Source: Trichoplax adhaerens
Lineage: Eukaryota; Placozoa; Uniplacotomia; Trichoplacea; Trichoplacidae
Direction: 5' to 3'
Assembly: GCF_000150275.1 (NCBI RefSeq)
Contig: NW_002060943.1
Coordinates: 1,090,731 to 1,154,730 of the forward strand
DNA: 64,000 nt
Shown: piece by piece, positions 24,227 to 36,451 of the stretch
Layout of the letters: every line of letters begins with the position of its first letter
Position numbering within the stretch: position 1 is the first letter of the stretch
Notes under the pieces: generated by a model
The model's input: the letters and a program-made list of their open reading frames with translations, nothing else
Told to the model about the DNA's origin: nothing
Database searches by the model: none
Position numbers and translations under genes: made by a program

Positions 24227-25441
24227 TTTGCACAAATTCAACTTGTGAAAGGTAATTCAATGCTTGCAACTGCTTGCAAAGTCTCTTTTGCGGCACTCAT
24301 CCAGCAATAGACTGGACGATCTCTACTGCACATGCTTGTGCCAACGCAAGATGGCTACCGTTCAGGGCTTTTGAGTAAGGATTTCTCTATGGAGAATTGG
24401 ATATAGTTTCATACCCTGCACTGTACACAATGTACAGTGTACAGTGTACAGTATAATGCTCGATTACAGTCCATACTGTAATCATGATGGCGCACAAAGA
24501 AGAAAGTCAGGCAGGCATAATGGCCTATAGATACAGTATACGGGCACTCAGTCTAGAGTACTGTATAGTATAAAATGTAAACACCTGAATGAGACGGCTT
24601 TATCTTGAGTTTAGTCCAGTATAAAAGCAAGCCGGCAACGAATTGGGGCAACAATCGTATAGCTACTGAAGATAGGAGAGCTTTTGGCTAAGGATTTCTA
24701 TCGATAATTGGGTACAGTTTTATACCATGTATAGTACTAGATTACAGTACAAACTGTACAGTGTACAGTGTACAGTACTGCAATCATCATGCCACACAAG
24801 AAGAAAGTGAGGCAGGCATGGTGAGTAATGTACTGTAACCCCTGAAAAAGACTCCTTTTTCTCTTTTATTAGGCTACAATCACAGAAAGTACATCGTTGG
24901 AGGCATACGATGTAGTTCAGATGACCAACTAAGTAGTCAGCCATATTTTTAGTAGTGTACAGTACAGTCAACGGTATATTGAAATAGTCGTTGCCTGCCT
25001 GCTTGTCCCTCTCTTCTCTTTTTTGAATACTGTACTGTACTGTACTGTACTGTACACTCAGTGTACTGTACAGTCGTCACTGGTACTGTACTGTAGGCAA
25101 AGGATATGTACTGTAAAGGCTCCCGTTCTATAGTATAGTATGTTGCTGACGGACGGACTCAATGATGTGCGAGAGAGTGGAGAACGCCTGCGCATCAGGT
25201 ATGCGAACGATCCTACTAGTAGCCATGACAACATAACAATCACAAGATGCAAGCAAGAAAAGATAACCAACACTACGTTCGCAGACAATATTGAGTCATA
25301 CTGTACTCCATATCCATACGGCAGATATAAGATAATTCAACTAATTAAGTACAGCAATCATTCGTAAGTTGAACGACCGATACGTGCATTCTCAATCATT
25401 TAATTACAGGAATAGTGCCATTAATCCTCAAGTTCTTCATC
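24227..25441. promoter_or_regulatory. Bidirectional promoter region of the RBM7-like and CFAP45 genes
   Basis: The two start codons are 1,215 bases apart on opposite strands, so both promoters and 5' UTRs must lie here unless further upstream exons exist. Stretch 24410-25130 is filled with ACTGTACAGT-like palindromes. A possible 5' UTR exon for CFAP45 begins after TTACAG near 25410 and ends at 25444. No TATA box can be assigned with confidence. Confidence 0.5.
24410..25130. repeat. GTAC-palindrome island A
   Basis: I count about 25 GTAC tetramers in roughly 720 bases, where about three are expected by chance. They mostly occur as TGTACAGTGTACAGT or as ACTGTACTGTAC runs; the longest is five ACTGT steps near 25028-25052. 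The sequence is self-complementary at many registers. Confidence 0.85.
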
Positions 25442-28400
25442 ATGGTAAGTGTGTTACTAGCGGACATGATGTCCATTTAAGAATAGAATTAATCAGTGAT
25501 CAAATGTTTTTAACCATCAATCATATACTATTTCATAGTTTATCATAATAAATCAAGTGGATGACTTCCATTTTACTTTTGGCGCATACCGTGTCATCAT
25601 TCACTGCTTAACCAAGTTTAGCTGTTAGATTATACTTACTGAATGCTCAAATAGAGATAGATGTAATAGTTATCTGTACAAAGTGCAATAAAGTAATATT
25701 GACTAAATAAACCATATGTATTTTCAATCGATTGGCATACTGATACATTGGTCTTTATCGACTGTACATCCATACGAGATTAGATAAATGTTATTAGTGA
25801 CTAATAATTAATCAAGTTGTTTACTGCCAACCCAGCCTAACAGTGTTGCCGGATCCGCAGCGTCTGGTGGAAGTGCTTATAGCACAGCTAGTCAAAAGAC
25901 AAAAAAATATAGAAAGGTCAATCAAACATCTACAGTGGTATGTATAGTATTTATTTCTTTTATAAATATACTTTAATTTGGATAACCATCATGATCTTAG
26001 AGAATAATGTACAAATGAGATATTATACTGCTTTTACTCTATCGATAGAGTAGCTGCTATATTCTGCTGTAAATATACTCCTATCATTGAAATCGAATGA
26101 AATTATTTAAAAAAAATTATAGGATGAAAATTTATTTGGCAATTTGACAAAGTCAGCTTCTCGTGATTCCAATAACAAACCTATTAACTTAGATAATTCA
26201 TCAAGGAAGGGTAATGACCTATGTAAGCAATTTTCATTTATCATTACGTAAACGGTCTATGAACCCGATAATTCATATATAATTTACTTATTAATAGCAA
26301 AAACATCATCAAAGAGTGGCCAGGGGAAAGGGAAAGAAACCGTAGAAGTTATTACAAAGGATCTAGTTCGTACCTTAATGTGAGTTAATAAAGTTGTATC
26401 GTGGCATATTAACATTTATGGCATGCGAATTACATGACAGATAACGCATGAAATTATTTTCTGCTCTTGAAATGTTAGTGTTCCAAAAGATCCTACAGGG
26501 CAATCTCTTATTATTGGTACCAGTAATTATAGTCGTATGAAGGTACGTCTATGGCAATATTTTATTGCGTTTCTGTCTATGATAGCGCCGATAAGTTCAT
26601 TCTTCATACTAATTGCTATATTCTTATTTTAGAGTTCGTCCCATCGTTTAAATGAAGAAGAAAAGTTGCTAAGAGCAGAAGCGATCAAAAGAGAAAAGGA
26701 AGCAGTTCAGAGAGCATCAGATGAACGCAAATTAGCTATGCAAGAGATGGAAAAGAAACGCCTCAAGAACGAGAAACCATCAGATCTTGAAGAAGTAAGA
26801 ATTTAATTCATTAGCATAATTTCGGGGACAATAGTAGAAGCGATATTGATTTAGCCTACTTTATATATTTAAAGGAAACAAATGGACAGAGAAAGGTACT
26901 GCTAGATCATGCCAAAGTGCAACTTTGTGAACAAGATGACGAAATCAAGTATTTAAACGAAGTAAGTCCTTTTTCCTCATATCCTATTAAGGAGAAAATA
27001 TAGTACTAAGTGATACCTTCTTAAACTATTTGTATTGTAGTTGATATTGAACGCGAAATGTCACGCTATTCGAGATTTACAATTAAACGAAAAGCAAGAA
27101 ATTAAAGTAGATGCTAAAAGTGAGCAAAGAAGATTAGATGAAATGATGGAAATTGATCGTGTAAAAGCTATAGAAGAGCAAGAAAAACGTGAAAAGGAAA
27201 GAAAGGTTGAACTATTGCGAGGTGCTCAAATACTGCAAAAGCAAATCGCAGAGAGAGAACAACAAGGGCTTTTAGAGAGTGAATTAAAAGATCAGGAGAC
27301 ATCTGTGAGTAGAACAGCTTGAAGTTGCTTAGATTAAGTTTGTTATATACGTCATAATTCTCCTACACAGATAAGTGCTGGTATGACTTTAATGCTAACA
27401 GTAATAATAAATTTCTATTTTTCAAAGGTTATGCTGAAATATCTAGAAAAGTTACAAGAAGAAGATTTAGAAAATCTTCATAAGAAGCGTAAAACTCAAA
27501 AGGAATTGATGAAAGAAGTTGCAATTGCTAATCAAGATTTACAAAATCAAAAAATTGTTCAGAAAGAGCAAGAACGATTAGCTGAGTTGAAAGTTATGCA
27601 ATACTTGAAAGAGAGAGCGGTTAGTGAAACCATTTTGTACGCATAGATAGACGTCAATGAGCGCATAATAGACAACATTATTATGCTTGTGAATAGCTGC
27701 CTATATTGTTACTATTAACAATATTTAGCTCTGTAATACTGGCTGAAGGTATTTCTTTTACAACAAATAGGAAAGAGAAGAAGCCTACCAAGCAGAACTT
27801 GAGAAACAACGTATCGAAAAAGAAAAAGAAGTTGCGCGGCTGCGTGCTTTGCAAGAGCGTGCCAAGGACAAGCAAGCTGAACGCGATGCATTAAGAGCTA
27901 AGCGTAACCAAGAGGAAGCAGAAAGAGAATGGAGGAGGAAAGAACTAGAAGAAGCTAGAAAGAAGGCAGAACAAGAAGATATATTAAAACGTTCTAGAAC
28001 CGAGCAAATAACGATGAAACAACGTAATTTCGCTATTCAATCACAGAGAGATAGAGCTGAATTCGATCGTGTTGTAAGGTGGGTTAGAGTATATAAAAAA
28101 TTTGATTAGTAATTAATACAGAGTTCTGATAAAAGTCTAAATCTATATTTTATTTTATTTTTAAATAGGGCTCAACAAGAGGCAGTTCAGAAAGAACAAG
28201 AGGAGGTTGAAAAGAAAATGAAGCAAAAGAAAGTTTATTCCGATAGCATCCGCCAACAAATAGTAGAGAAAGAACAAGAAAAACTTAACGAGCGAAGATC
28301 CTTCTTCGGTGAAAGAGCGAAATTAGATGCAGAAGATGAACAACGGTAGGTCTAAGAAAATTTTAAACTATTAAATTATTTATTTTACTTGCTATAAAAA

Positions 28401-28600
28401 AAAATTATAAGAACGTATAAAAGGAGTTTAGGGAATTTATATCATTAAAATATTACTTGTTATGTAATAGGAAACGCATGATTGATGAAGCTAAGCAAAA
28501 GAAGTTATCAGAATTAAGACAAGCTGGTGTTCTGGATAAATATTGTATCGAGGTTGAGCGAAAAATGAAGAAAAATCCTCAAAATAAGATTTTTAAGTAA
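25442..28600 (+). CDS. CFAP45: Cilia- and flagella-associated protein 45 (CCDC19)
   Basis: Twelve coding exons join in phase: 25442-25444 (ATG only), 25836-25937, 26123-26222, 26298-26379, 26479-26542, 26633-26794, 26875-26961, 27041-27304, 27428-27619, 27771-28078, 28169-28345 and 28471-28600. They give about 556 residues, against about 551 recalled for human CFAP45. The match to the human protein runs end to end: MPNSVAGS start, DENLFG, IVPKDPTGQSLII, ILNAKCHAIRD, LEKLQEEDLENL, AERDALRAKRNQE, EREWRRKE and the LDKYCIE ending. The protein is almost entirely charged coiled coil. CFAP45 is a microtubule inner protein inside the doublet microtubules of motile cilia. Placing the start codon as the last three bases of its exon is supported by the match of the next exon to the human N-terminus. 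The product is a reliable marker of motile cilia. Confidence 0.96.
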
Positions 28601-31600
28601 ATTTATACAATTAGGTCTAGATCTTACTGTCGATTTAAATGCGTACAACGTAATTTATTACATTAGATCAATGACGTATCTCTAACAATTCTGAACATTA
28701 TCGAGACTATAAAACGATAATTGCCACCTGATATTTCAGTACCTGATATGCACGCTTATATTCAGTATGATTTTTTTATAGTTGCCATATTAACGTGATG
28801 GCATCATTTGTAGCAATTATGCCATAAAAATGGGATAATTGATACATTCATACATATGAAACATTATTATGTGATGGAAATTATCAGGAATGCATTTATG
28901 CATTGAATCAGCGTAAAGCGGCAATGCTAATTTTTACGAGATCAAAACTTGTACATTAAGTATAACAATAAGTAGTTTATCAAATTATCGTCATAAAAAT
29001 TTTGGATAACTGTATAATTGATAATGCTTGTGGTTTAAATGCCTTTAAGTAAACAAGTAACATAATTTTCTGCTATGGCTAATTTCATGTAAGAAATATG
29101 CAAGCTGAATCGTTAAAATATGGATATCGTATTACATCATTATCATTGATAATTAATTAGTTCGGGCATTATGAAATTAAATATAATTAACTAATCGCTA
29201 GTAGTAGGTAAAACAAGCATACGGTTCTTTATTATATATATGATAATCACTTTAACATCCAAGCTTACGCCGTAATCCTATTCTTGAATATACGGAATTA
29301 TTGATCGGTTTATTGTAACTGATTTCTTCCATGTTCTAAAGTATCTATTTTATACTGTTATGGTAATATGTGTACTGAGTGTCAGTTATTGTAAAGTTTA
29401 ATTTTACAGTCTGCGTTAATATTAAATGTGCAGATGTAAAGCAGTCACTAATCGCTTCCTGTGGAACCAGTACTTTGCAAATATAATCATAGTAATCGAG
29501 ATTCTCTTTTCATTTTACTGTATAAAAATAAATTTCATAATACGTAATTGAAATAAAATAACTCAATATTATTTGAATTCTATCCGTTATCTTTATTTCT
29601 GTATCCATTGCTATTATATTTGCTCGACTAAATCTAACTCATGTAAGTTTTCTTTTATATTTACTCGCGACTAAACAGCATGATTGAGCTGGTTCCCAGT
29701 GCCTAGTCCTGTAATCGAGTTCCTCGATATACAGATTCGCGCATATTAATAGGAATTGTAATAATTAATCTAATGAGAAAGGTTAATTTATAAAATGCGA
29801 TGAGCATCCATTCAGCGTACTGTTTAATGCAAATAGGTGAAGTATTTGAGGAAACCAGGATTTATCAGATAAAATTCAGTTGGTATTTATCCCGATATTT
29901 TTAATTATCCCCTAAATTTGTCTGAGTCGTTGTAATACCAGAGGCTTCTAATTTAGAATTTAGTCTCTGGTGATACTAAGAATCGATCGTATTAATTAAT
30001 CCTAGTGGATGCCAGATATGATAGCTTGAGATATGTGCTTATTATCTGTAATAATACTGAAATGACAAAAACAAACACTTGGGCATAACATACCGTATAT
30101 TTTATTTAGAACCGAAACAATAATAGTACTTATGCAAACCATATATATATTTTTATCAGAAGGAAGAAACAAAGAGTATATTCAGTCACCACATTAGACC
30201 TAGATTACCGTTAGATTAGCTAAGTAGATGTCAATTAATATTACCTATGTTGCATTATAAACATGTCTATGTTTATAACTTTCAGTTAAGTAACTAATAA
30301 GAGCTACGTTAATTTTACGAGGTAGAAAGTCATCCTGTAACTAGGCACGAATTATTGTAGAAGTAAGTTGAGTTACCGCGTAAACATACGATACTACAAT
30401 TATGAAATAATCAATACAAGTGATGGCTTATGAACTCATTTTAAGCTAATTTACGTTTTGAAAATGTAACCAGATACGCTTCTACTATGCAATTGTCTTA
30501 AGAGGAATGTACGTAATATGATCGTTAGGAGTGTATTTTCATCCTTAATTTTGTAATATGTGATAAGACGAAATTTATCACATGATAGGTAAGGCAGAGT
30601 ACGTGCTTATAAATACCTGTAATTAACAATAAAGTGCCAGTTACAATTATACTCTCGGAGTAATCGCTTACTGTGAAATACACAACAATAGTTAGTAATT
30701 ATTATTAGAACCAAACTAACTTAAAGCCATCTTAGGTATCTGAGCACATAGTACAATAATATAATTATCCTCCACGATTTATGCTTTACATGAAATCAAC
30801 TTGTTCTATTAGCCTTAATATATCATGCTTACTTATGTCTATAATACCTACGTCGCATATAAAAAAGAATAATAGCTCCTGAGACGAGGTTAGGTACTAG
30901 AATTCTTAAGAAATTCTGGTTAATCGTTGCAATTATTCCCGAACAAATGATGATTGGATTATATTAAACCATATGTAATCTTATTTTGTTGCGAAAATAA
31001 TTAAAATTTTACGGAAATTATCAATGTAATTAATAAAATTGGGTTTTACTTAAGTCAATCTACAATCGAAAGTAGCAAGTAAATTATGCAAAGAGTTTCC
31101 GTTTTAGTCAAAATCCACTCCATATTTGACTATCTACAATATTCATGGCGACCTAAACCATTGCTTTCTGATGTAAATTTATTAAACAGCTTTCCAAATC
31201 CTTGCTCGCAAAACAATAATTATATAGTTCTTAGCCAAGTACACATAGTATGGCTAGGCGTTCAAACTATTCATCTCGGCTAGAACTGAAGACTTGGTTA
31301 GCAATCAGCGTGTAATCTGGAAGGATTTCAGGAACACTATAGTGCTATTTAATGGAAGTAAAGTCATGTCAAGACATCATGCTCATAGAAATATCTACTT
31401 TGTTTCTAAGGCTACCATATTACAACATTAATCAAGTTATGGGTCTACTATTTTGTTCTATAACAATAGTAATAATAACTTTTACGTGATCTACTCTTCC
31501 TAATGCAGAAATCTTCCCAAATCATACAAAATTTTACTTCTAAGTAAAATAAAATTAAGGAAATTGACTATACGTCTCGGCTAAATATATATGAGTTCGG

Positions 31601-31907
31601 CTACATTTCAAATCTATAATCTGCAAGACAACAGATCAATTTTTAAAAGTGTATCTCGTCGATCACTTTAATGTTAGTCGAACGCATTAAGTCTGCATTG
31701 CCTTGTTTTAATTTAGACCCTAACAGGTTGTTAAAATTAATGACAGATCCTTAATAGCACGAAGTACGTTTATGTTATCGCGAAATTTATTAGAATTAGA
31801 TGATGTAAGGTATTTTAAGGTCCCAGAATTAATGCAAATCAGCAGACCTTAAAACTCTGATTTGTAATAATTTACATAGTACATAGATGAGATTATTATA
31901 GTCCATA
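28601..31907. other. 3.3 kb AT-rich intergenic spacer
   Basis: This follows the CFAP45 stop and should begin with its 3' UTR. I see only short chance frames, with no conserved motif or RNA gene. Several AATAAA words occur (for example in TAAAAATAAATTTC near 29525), but none can be chosen as the CFAP45 signal. Confidence 0.6.
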
Positions 31908-33419
31908 CTAACATGATTTCGATTATGCCTACATACATATGGACTAGTTTAGTCTATACCAGGGACTATTAAAAGAAAAAATTCCCCTACCGTCTAAGCA
32001 AGGTCTTTTTTAGACGGTAGGGAAATTTTGACGGAAAACGGGAGGATGGTGAAATTGTTTCTTCAGTAGTCCTAGTCTATGGGTATTGGTACAGACGTAC
32101 AGACGTACGACTCATGGAATACTGGAAAAGAAGGGGTATTTCAGTCTCTGATTTTGTTAGTAATGTCCATCATAAATTTGTTTCTATACTGTATCATGGT
32201 GCGTACTGTACTGTACGTGTACTCCCTATAAGCTTACCACATTATTTCCAGTGACGTTGCTAGCAGCCAGCGGGCTAATCTGGTAAGGTGTGGCACCGGT
32301 ATACAATACTAATATGATTTCGATTATGCCTACATACTGTACATATGGACTAGTTTAGTCTATACCAGGGATTATTAAAAGAAAAAATTCCCCTACCGTT
32401 TAAGCAAGATCTTTTTCAGACGGTAGGGTGTTTCTTTAGTAGTCCTAGTCTGTGGGTATATTGGTACAGACGTACAGACGTACGACTCCTAGAATACTGG
32501 AAAAGAAGGACTATTCCAGTCTCTGATTTTGCTAGTAATGTGCATTATAAATTTGTTTCTATACTGTACCATGGTGCGTACTGTACTGTACGTGTACTCC
32601 CTATAAGCTTACCACATTATTTCCAGTGACGTTGCTGGCAGCTAGCGGGCTAATCCGGTAAGGTGTGGCACCGGTATACAATACTAATATGATTTCGATT
32701 ATGCCTACATACTGTACAGTACTGTACATATGGACTAGTTTAGTCTATACCTGGGATTATTAAAAGAAAAAATTCCCCTACCGTTTAAGCAAGATCTTTT
32801 TCAGACGGTAGGGTGTTTCTTTAGTAGTCGTAGTCTGTGGGTATATTGGTACAGACGTACGACTCATAGAATACTGGAAAAGAAGGACTATTTCAGTCTC
32901 TGATTTTGTTAGTAATGTCCATCATAAATTTGTTTCTATACTGTACCATGGTGCGTACTGTACTGTACGTGTACTCCCTATAAGCTTACCACATTATTTC
33001 CAGTGACATTGCTAGCAGCTAGCGGCTAATCCGGTAAGGTGTGGCACCGGTATACAATACTAATATGATTTCGATTATGCCTACATACATATGGACTAGT
33101 TTAGTCTATACCAGGGACTATTAAAAGAAAAAATTCCCCTACCGTCTAAGTAAGATCTTTTTTAGACGGTAGGGTGTTTCTTTAGTAGTCGTAGTCTGTG
33201 GTATATTGGTACAGACGTACAGACGTACGACTCATGGAATACTGGAAAAGAAGGACTATTTCAGTCTCTGATTTTGCTAGTAATGTCCATCATAAATTTG
33301 TTTCTATACTGTACCATGGTGCGTACTGTACTGTACGTGTACTCCCTATAAGCTTACCACATTATTTCCAGTAACGTTGCTAGCAGCCAGCGGCTAATCT
33401 GGTAAGGTGTGGCACCGGG
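31908..33419. repeat. Four-copy ~375 bp tandem array with internal hairpins
   Basis: Copies are marked by TGATTTCGATTATGCCTACATAC at 31914, 32315, 32690 and 33066. Periods are 401, 375 and 376; the first unit has about 26 extra bases. Each unit contains an inverted repeat CCCTACCGTYTAA...TTAGACGGTAGGG (perfect 13-base arms at 31985-31997 and 32010-32022; other copies near 32391-32428, 32775-32813 and 33137-33174). Each also has TACAGACGTACGAC, a GTACTGTACTGTACGTGTAC run, and an ending GGTGTGGCACCGG. The array stops about 200 bases before the DHHC gene start. Confidence 0.92.
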
Positions 33420-33533
33420 ATAGAAGATCGGATCCAATTCTGGACGTTGACAGTTGACACGTAATCACGTCATCATAATTTAATTTCAATATCGGCAAGG
33501 AAATTAATCGGCCAAAACTGAATAGACGCGTGT

Positions 33534-33547
33534 ATATATATATATTA
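33534..33547. repeat. Short (TA)n run before the DHHC gene
   Basis: GTGTATATATATATATTATACG lies about 75 bases ahead of the first in-frame ATG. It could serve as a TATA-like element or be a simple microsatellite. Nothing further can be said. Confidence 0.4.
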
Positions 33548-33616
33548 TACGTTGTATAGAGCTTGGACAATAATCAAGAATCAAGTTTCTATGAAGGATA
33601 TCCTCTTGACATCAAG

Positions 33617-36255
33617 ATGGGTCTCCGTAAGGATCCCTTAGGATTCTTCTGTTTAGCTTTAACATATGGCATCGTCATCTTTTCGGATTACTGCTTTATT
33701 GTACATACTGTTATGCCGGTTCTTTCAGCTAGGTATGTAATACCATGGTGGATTGTTAAGTAGCAGTAGTGAAGTATTTTTTCCAGCAGATATTAACTAC
33801 ATGTAAATAGAAAGAAATGAAGTTATGCCTCATGCGATATAACACAATAATTTCATTAGCTACTGTCATGTCGGCGTTATTAGGGTACATAATCTCGGCT
33901 TTGCAATCATTCATACCATCGACTACTACAGTACCGTACAGTCGTTGTACCATGATGGTACAGACCCAGTATACTGTACAGTATGCCACTACCATATTCT
34001 GCAAATGATCTACTATGGATACAGTTCGTTATACAAATGTGAACGATTACTTTTTTCTTTACTGCACAGTATTGAAATTGAAACTACTTAAACTTTAACA
34101 TGGTATCCCATCTGTCAAGCTAATCTTCGACAAAAGTTCTCCTTAGAATAGTTCAGACAAATGTTCCATACATAAACATGTTCAATTTCGCCTTTGTACT
34201 GTCTAAGGATCTACATCAATTGTGATACCTTCATTTTTGTACAGAAAGTGACTAATCGATTGATTTTCTTAATATAATTATAAAAAATTGCAGCTTATGG
34301 GGCTCCTTCCACATTATCGTTTTTAATGTATTCGTCTTCCTATTGGTCTATTCACATTTCGTTGCAACAACTGCTGATCCAGGTTATTTAAAATGTTCAA
34401 AATAACGTTAACATCGTTCTTCCATAATGCTAATACTGTTTAGAAATGTTTTTTAACATGATCTGAAGATATTTCATTGTCTCATTTCTTGCTATCATTA
34501 TCATTAACTTATTGCATGACTTCCTAAATTGATTTGGATTATCTGCAATTGAAACATATTAGTAATGGCTTCAAGTAAAAGCTAACTTAATTGACTAAAT
34601 CAAAAGAGTATAATAGGATATATATATATATGTAGGGGTATAAAATGTTCGCTGAATATTTCATGACTTTCTTTATTTCTACAAATAATTCATAAAATTA
34701 ATAAAACCACTTCATTGTCTATGCTTTCCAAATATTTAGGTTTTGTTCCATTACCTACAATTAAATTAGACTTTTCTGACCAACGAATGCAGGGTGCTAT
34801 CAAAACACCACAGGTAATAGTTTTGTGTCATAGCGTATCTGCTAATAAATTGCGTCTTCTCTAATATTGATGCACTTATATGGAGTTAAATTATCAGCGA
34901 AGTATGTGCAAACGCATACAGTATCTGCTAAAATTATTAAAAGTCTTTCTTTTTTCTGGATAAATTTAATTTATATTGGGTATAAAGTGAAGTTGCATTC
35001 TACAGCATGTGTTCTACTGTCAATCACGACTTAGTTATCTTGCTATTTTTTTTAATTTATTTATTGCCTGAAATGATAGTTCATGTTTTATCTAGCACAT
35101 ATTGGTAATATACAGTATACAGTACTTGCTTAAGCTTAGAGCTGTTCTAATATGTAGTAAAATCCTTCTTGAATAGGGCTCAGAATGGAGCTTATGCACC
35201 AAATGCGAAACTTATAGGCCTCCCAGAGCTCATCACTGTAGAACATGTAGTCGATGCATTAGGAAAATGGATCACCACTGCCCTTGGATTAACAATTGTG
35301 TTGGCGAATGCAATCAGAAATATTTTATTTTATTTTTACTCTATACGGGTATATTATTCATTGACGAATGCTTTCTAACTTAATTTACTATCTAATTTTA
35401 TGATAGAAATTTCAAATATCCGCGATATATATCTATTTCTCTATTAATTGCATTAATATAATCGTAATCTTGATACTTTTTCCTGATCAATTGTGCAAAC
35501 GTGCAATAACATATTTAGCTATGGCATCTGTTTACGCGATAATCTTCTGTATTGTATTATTTATGGCAAAATGCGATAACTGCGACGAAAACTCACCTCG
35601 CCATGTGCACATGTACTGTATCGTTTTGTTGCTGTTAATCTGCATTTGATTATACGTACGTTAATAATAATGCACACGACAACTCTAACTGTTCCACTAT
35701 ATGATTCTTTAAATTTTAGAATTTTTTCGACGATATTGATAACGTTTGCGTTCGTCTTCGCTTTATTTACAATTTTAATTTTGTACGATCAGGTATGCTA
35801 CGATTAATATAATTCTATTTTGTAGTAATTACTTAATTATTATTATTGCTGTAGCTATTTTAACTAATGCAGTAAGGTCAATTTATTTATTATGAAAGGC
35901 AAAGGAATGTATTCAAAATGTTTTTCAATCTTCATCAAATACCTCTACATCTTTTATTAATGCTAGATTACGTCGATTTTAACCGATATCACCTCCGTAG
36001 AGTACGTAAAAAAAGAAAACAGATCACGTATTTTAAAATCTAAGATGGCTTTACTATCTGAAGTTTTTGGAAGGGGTATGGAACAAACTTATACAAAACT
36101 ACAATGCTTGGATTACATAGCAATCTTCACATCATTTCTTTTACTTAAACTGGTTTTGTTTTGCAATTGTGACAGGAAGTTATTGGACCTGGCTACTTCC
36201 ATTTTGTGGGGATTCCGCTTCTACAACGGCAATAAATACCATGTATGAGGTCTAA
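33617..36255 (+). CDS. DHHC-type protein S-palmitoyltransferase (ZDHHC3/7/21-like)
   Basis: Eight exons join in phase: 33617-33732, 34294-34382, 34740-34813, 35177-35348, 35519-35612, 35720-35792, 35967-36075 and 36176-36255, giving about 268 residues. Four membrane segments surround a cytosolic Cys-rich domain. That domain has zinc-ligand Cys/His pairs (CTKC, HHCRTC) and the catalytic DHHC at 125-128 in [15 protein letters not shown]. The family DPG motif is at 67-69 and a TTxE-like TSVE follows the last helix. The product would transfer palmitate to Cys residues at Golgi or plasma membrane. Length and MGLR start resemble ZDHHC21, while DPLGFFC and the first helices resemble ZDHHC3/7, so no exact orthologue is assigned. 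An in-frame stop lies just upstream, but an acceptor-like TATAG at about 33557 leaves an upstream coding exon possible. A junction donor (GTTATT after 34382) is weak. Confidence 0.9.
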
Positions 36256-36445
36256 CATATATATATATTCAAACGAAGAGAAGAATGGAAAAATGTAGGA
36301 AAGCTTCCTGGATTCTTGCACCATCATATCATAAATAATTTATGTGTAAATTATACAAATTAGGTCATAATTTTTTAAACAAACGAAAAGTAATAAGCGG
36401 TCTCATATATATGTAAGTAAGTCAGCTTCAGCTTTATGTATATGT

Positions 36446-36451
36446 AATAAA
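36446..36451 (+). terminator. Likely polyadenylation signal of the DHHC gene
   Basis: AATAAA occurs about 190 bases after the stop codon in TATGTAATAAAGTATACC, a usual distance for a compact 3' UTR. A second AATAAA lies near 36759. Which one is used cannot be told. Confidence 0.4.
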
